Positions 59,350-64,000 of a stretch of DNA of 64,000 nt are shown one piece after another (position 1 is the first letter of the stretch; every line of letters begins with the position of its first letter). The position numbers and the translations under genes were made by a program. This DNA is from Hyaloscypha bicolor E (taxonomy: Eukaryota > Ascomycota > Leotiomycetes > Helotiales > Hyaloscyphaceae): contig NW_020194562.1 in the NCBI RefSeq assembly GCF_002865645.1, forward strand, positions 1,207,139-1,271,138, read 5' to 3'. The notes beneath the pieces are model-generated. The model was not told the DNA's origin, did no database searches, and worked only from the letters and a program-made list of their open reading frames with translations.

Positions 59350-59660
59350 GCCGGATAGTATAGTATAGCAGGCTATACTTATTAAAAATCATATTATTTT
59401 AGCGGTTTTAAGGTTTAGGTTATATAGTAAAGGCTATAGCCTTTTATATATAACTTATAGAAATCATATAAGAAAGCTAGTTTTTCTATAGACTTAGAGA
59501 ATAATTCTTTATAAGTATTTAATTAATTAAGTTTTTATATATTATATACTATTTATACTTTACTATTTATACTTTTAATTTATTATTTTACTATTAAGTT
59601 ATATTTTGTATTCTAGTATATTTTATATGGGTTTTTGTCTTATTATAGTTTCCTTCCTAT
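59350..59660. repeat. Dispersed repeat, inverted copy of 40,262-40,575
   Basis: Shares about 310 bp with the reverse complement of 40,262-40,575, including the 36-bp palindrome at 59,419-59,454. Sequence outside is unrelated. Confidence 0.65.
59419..59454. repeat. 36-bp palindrome, copy 4 of 4
   Basis: GTTATATAGTAAAGGC, then TATA, then GCCTTTTATATATAAC. The arms pair at 14 of 16 positions. Confidence 0.75.
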
Positions 59661-61099
59661 ATATTTTATAATAAGTAATATAGGAAGAATAGAAACTTTA
59701 TAGTTAAGGTAATACTTTTATAAAGTTCTAAGAAATATTTATAAGGCGAATTATTAGCTTAGTAAGTTAGGAAAGAAAAAGGCTATTATAATATCTTATA
59801 TCTAAGGCCAAAATATTAAAGATATATAAGTATTAATTTTAGTATCTTATATTAATTTCTAATATATCTAGTAACTTAGATACGGGTTAGCTATAAGATA
59901 TAATTACTAGTATACTATATAGAAGTAATAAAAATAGAGGCTAATTATAGAAAAAAAAGAAGTAAAGAAAATAGAATAAGAAAAATTATACTAAAATAGT
60001 ATAAGTTAGACTTTAGTTAGAATTAGACTTTAGTACTCGGAAATAAAGTTATATTATTAATTTATATATTATTTTTAATTATAATAAAGACCGGAATAGA
60101 AATAGTATTAGTTTTAGTAAAAAAGCTTACTTTTAAATTCGGAAAAGATATTTAAAAGAGAAAATATCCTTAATTTTAAATAAAATAGTAAATAGGAATT
60201 AGAAATAAGAATTAAAAAGAAATTAAAAATAAACTAAAAAAGCTTCTAGAAAAAGAAATAGATACTAAGTAAAAAAACGAAAAAGAATTCAGAAAAGTTA
60301 GAAAAATTAGAAAAATTATATTTATTATTTTTATTATTACCTTTAATAATATTAATAGATATATCTAGTTTAGTAAAATTAAGAAAGAATACTATAGGTA
60401 TTAAGCTAAAGAAATAAGAAAGAGAATATAAGTAATAGAAATAAAACTAGAAAAGCTATTACTTTATTATTACTAATACTAAAACTTAAATCTTAATTAT
60501 ATCTATTATTATTAACTAGTTTCTTTCTAATTCTAGTTCCTAAACTAAAAGATATACTTAAATAGGAAATTAGTTTTTTAGAAATCTTATTAGTAAAAAT
60601 CTCAGATATAGAAACTCTATAATTAATTATAGAAGAAATTATTAAGATTAATATAGCTAAGAATAAGTATATACTAGTACTAGATTTAAATCTACTACTT
60701 ATAAGAGCTCCTAAAGTATTATGGTTTTAGGGAAGTAATATTTTTATATTCTTGAAATAATATATAAATATATATAAGAACTATTATATTTCTAATAATA
60801 CTAAAAGAAAAAGAATTATCTATTATATTTCTCCTATTTATAAGAATTAGATTAAGGCTATATTAGAGTACTATACTAATAATTCAGGAGATTACTAGAA
60901 GACCAAGTTCTTTAAAGCCTTACTAAAGGAATTCCGAAAATATAACTAGGAAATACTTAAAATTAGTTATAACTTTCTTAATTAGATTATTATATAAGTC
61001 TAGAATAAAGAAATCTCTTCTAAATCTTATATTAATATATTTAATAAAATATTAAAGGAATTACTAAAGAGAAAAGAGATAGATAAAATTATTTAGTAC

Positions 61100-64000
61100 C
61101 GAGAATTTATAAGAGAATTATTTATTCTAGTAAGAGATTATATTCTTAAGAATATAAACTTTAAGCCTATAGATATTTCTATTTATAAATATAATAAGAT
61201 ATATAAAAAGGCAGTAATATTCTATTAGTATAAAGAAAAGAAATACTATTTTAATATTACTAATAACCTAGATATATCCAGACTTAGATAAGAATACTTG
61301 AATATAGTAATCTATAATATAGTTCCTAAGTTAGAAAATAATTATTCTTTACTAGTTCTTCTTATTATACTTCCTAAAGCTACTATAAATATAAGTAAAA
61401 AGAGAACCTAGCCTATAGCTAATTATATAAAACTTACTAAAAGTAGTAAACCTAAAGGAAATAATATTAACTAGCTAATAAGAAGTCTGGAAAAACTATT
61501 TATTATTACTATAACTTAAAAGAACTTATAGAAATAACTTAATATAGCTATTATTATAATTCGGGAAGATATCTATAGCCTGTTTATATAATCTAGTTAA
61601 TTATAGCTAGTATAATAGTATTAATAGCCTAGTAAATATAATTCGGGTTTTTGAGAAAAATATACTAGAAGTTATAATAGAGGATATAGAGAATACTATA
61701 ATAGCTATAGTAGTTAAGCTAGACTAGATAAAGAATCTGGATAATTATATTTTAGAGAAAGTTAGTCTTAAGTATAATTAGAAAATATTACTTAAGTTAA
61801 TATAGCCTATAGTATAAACCTAGAACTAAAAGAATAAATTTACTATAAGTATTATAATAGAAATAAGAATAATAATATTAATCTAGAATATATCTATATC
61901 TTTTAGTTCTATTACCTATTAATAAAAGAACTTATAAACTATAAATATACTTACTAATTTAATAGAAGATAATATAAAGAACTATTTAAGCCTAGATAAG
62001 AAAGTATTTCTTTTTTCCTTATTAGTAAGTACTAGTAGTTTAACTAAATTATTTCCCAAGTTCGAGAAAAAGAATTTGATTATAACTTAAATACTTGACC
62101 TAAAAATATCTAGAGATTAATAGGAAATACCTAGTTTACTAGATAAGAAAAAGAAAAGGGAACTAGCTAACCGGAATCTATATATAGAAGTAAGTAAATT
62201 ATATCTAGTGAATCTAAATAGCTACTTTGCTTTAGAGGAAATTATATTAGAATTATTAATACTTTAGGTTCTAGAATTAATAAATAGTATTAAGATTTGG
62301 CTATAAATAGTATTTCTATTAATATTATAATAGATTTCTTATTTAAAAAAAAAAAAGAGAAAAGAAATAGAAATAGCTAAAAAGATTTTCCGAAAACAAG
62401 CCAAAGCAGAAGAAAAGCTATCCTATATAAGAGGCTAGAAGAATACTATTTTAAGAAATAATAGATAAAGGAATAGTCTAGCTAAAGATATAAATATTAA
62501 TAGTTCCGGAAATAAATAAGATAAATTAGGAATCTAGTATATTTTTAATTATAATAAGTATAGAACTCCTGAAATTAATAATATTCTAATAAGGCTATTA
62601 AAGAAAGTAATTATTTTATTTCTAAAAACTTAGAAAGAAATAAGAATACTTATTAATATCTTAAAAATACTAGATTTAGCTATTATATTTTAGAACTAAT
62701 AAATTAAGAATAATACTTCCTATTTTATTATTTTATAAATAGGAAATACTATTATATTAAATATAATTAAATATACTAGAAGATTTATAAAACTAGTAAT
62801 TATAGCTTATATAATAGATAGAATATTTAAGGAATTAGAAATACTAGCTCAGGTATCTAATACTAATAGAATTATTTAATTTAAAAATAATAGTATTAAT
62901 ATTTAAATATTACTAGTTTATAAATATATTATATAATTTTTATATTTCTAATTTATATTTTAAGAATTTTAAAGAAGTATTAAATATAAAGAAATAATTA
63001 ATACTAAAGCTAAAGTTAATATTTTCTTTAAAAAGATCTCTAGAAATATTATAAATTATTAAATATCTATTATTATTAGAGTAAAATTTGAATTTATAGA
63101 AATAATAAAGCTTAAAACTAAGGTTATAGATAGAATAAGATATAAAGATATATTTTTCCTAGTTAAAAAAGCTTTAAAGATCCTATTTAGTTAATTATTC
63201 TTAGTAAAAATAAAGAGGAAAAATAGAGCCTAATATTATAACCGGTAATAATATTAGAAGAAATAGAAAAATACAGGGATTTCTTATAAATTCTTTTATT
63301 TTAGGTTTAGGAATTTAGGAAATTAATAATATTTTTAAAGAAACTAAAATAGAAAAGACTCTAATTAGAGTATTATTAAGAATAATTCCGGATTTAATAG
63401 AAAAAGAAATAAAAAGAATATTAAGTAAAGATATTTCTAAAAAAGAAATAAAGAAATATATTCCTGAGGCTAAGAAATATAAAACCTAAGACTAGAAAGA
63501 ATTCTAGAATATATAAGAACTTAAGGAAAATATATTAAAATACTAGATAAAAAGATATTTTTTATATCTAACTAGGAAAAAGCTAAGTAAAAAGGTTATA
63601 AATTCCGGAAATTAGATAAAAAGAATACTAGAGAAAATAGCTATAGCTCTTAAAGAAAAAGATAATAATTATAGTTTATTTCTAGTTATAGGAATATATA
63701 AAATAAAAGATAAGAAGATTTAACTAGTAAATACTAATAATAGAACTAGAAAAGGCCCTAATAAATATCCGGACTAATTTAAGAAATCTAAAGCTAGAAA
63801 ATACTTATAGAAATATACTAGGAAATATAAGAACTATCTTTTACTAAAAATATTAGCTATTTTAAAAAGTTTATAACTTATTCTAAAATATTTTAAATAA
63901 TTAGATATTAGTAACTAGTTCTAGAAAAAGAAACTAGCTATATTTCAAGAATTAATAGTTAATTAAGAAGATATAATTATATTTAATTAGAAAGAAATAG
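61100..64000 (+). mobile_element. Long interspersed element, family A, copy 3 (inverted, right end outside window)
   Basis: The reverse complement matches 1,245-4,305 and 54,590-57,451. Read on the plus strand, the frame from about 60,700 to 62,000 gives a gag-like sequence (YREFIRELFILVRDYILKNI, FKPIDISIYKYNKIYKKA) broken by Gln-type stops. This is the best evidence for the coding direction of the family. No reverse transcriptase, integrase or transposase motif was found in the part inside the window. Confidence 0.75.

Larger units (their letters stand above)
57452..61099. other. AT-rich block between inverted family A copies
   Basis: The minus-strand frame at about 57,900-58,650 is protein-like with Gln-type stops (NKKASSNKGNSNYNKSS, ITRKHMV, LENIYIKLEKTQKLIKQL); it is perhaps a gag-like remnant. 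The plus-strand open frame at 58,775-58,975 is hydrophobic AT-rich noise. From about 60,700 a gag-like plus-strand frame of copy 3 may already begin. The 310-bp dispersed repeat lies at 59,350-59,660. Confidence 0.4.

Overview
The window looks like a filamentous ascomycete (Pezizomycotina) chromosome segment with a bipartite, AT-isochore genome. Two very AT-rich blocks (1 to about 5,880 and about 13,610 to 64,000) are almost free of CpA/TpG, full of TpA, and their decayed reading frames are broken mostly at TAG/TAA codons standing where CAG/CAA would be expected. That is the footprint of repeat-induced point mutation (RIP) on transposable elements. No tRNA, rRNA or CRISPR array was recognised.

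The host genes lie in one GC-balanced island, 5,880-13,610, with short fungal introns (about 46-172 nt, GT...AG, CTRAY-like branch sites). It holds a possible gene remnant (6,006-6,338), a C2H2 zinc-finger transcription factor on the minus strand (6,853-8,183), and, divergent from it across about 900 bp of shared promoter, a seven-exon plus-strand gene (9,093-11,435). After these come a small glycine-rich membrane-type orphan (11,887-12,371), a doubtful minus-strand fragment (12,622-12,961) and a 26-bp-stem hairpin (13,112-13,193).

The seven-exon gene is the most interesting object. All seven exons keep phase and give a 635-residue protein with, in order, the common fungal N-terminal domain beginning MPITFGSVGDII, a ubiquitin-like domain (ULD_2 type), a four-cysteine zinc-ribbon-like element, a homeodomain and a basic/coiled-coil tail. 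The homeodomain is recovered with exact 60-residue spacing across an intron at position 46/47, but its invariant Asn51 is Lys. A perfect 16-bp palindrome with a TAATTA core lies in the shared promoter about 410 bp upstream of its start.

The AT-rich blocks contain a Helitron-like element (about 23.7-35.7 kb, minus strand: DUF6570, Helitron-like N, Pif1 helicase), a full-length Ty3/gypsy LTR retrotransposon (41,721-47,825, minus strand, 260-bp LTRs, 5-bp target duplication), and three copies of one long unclassified element (1-4,305; 53,345-57,451; 61,100-64,000, the last inverted). There are also a 16-copy tandem array with higher-order structure (26.1-27.2 kb), several smaller tandem arrays, and a 36-bp palindrome found four times. 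Islets with less RIP at 23.28-23.75 kb and 35.71-36.05 kb, flanking the Helitron, carry gene-like fragments. Exon and element boundaries were read by eye; coordinates of decayed elements are approximate.
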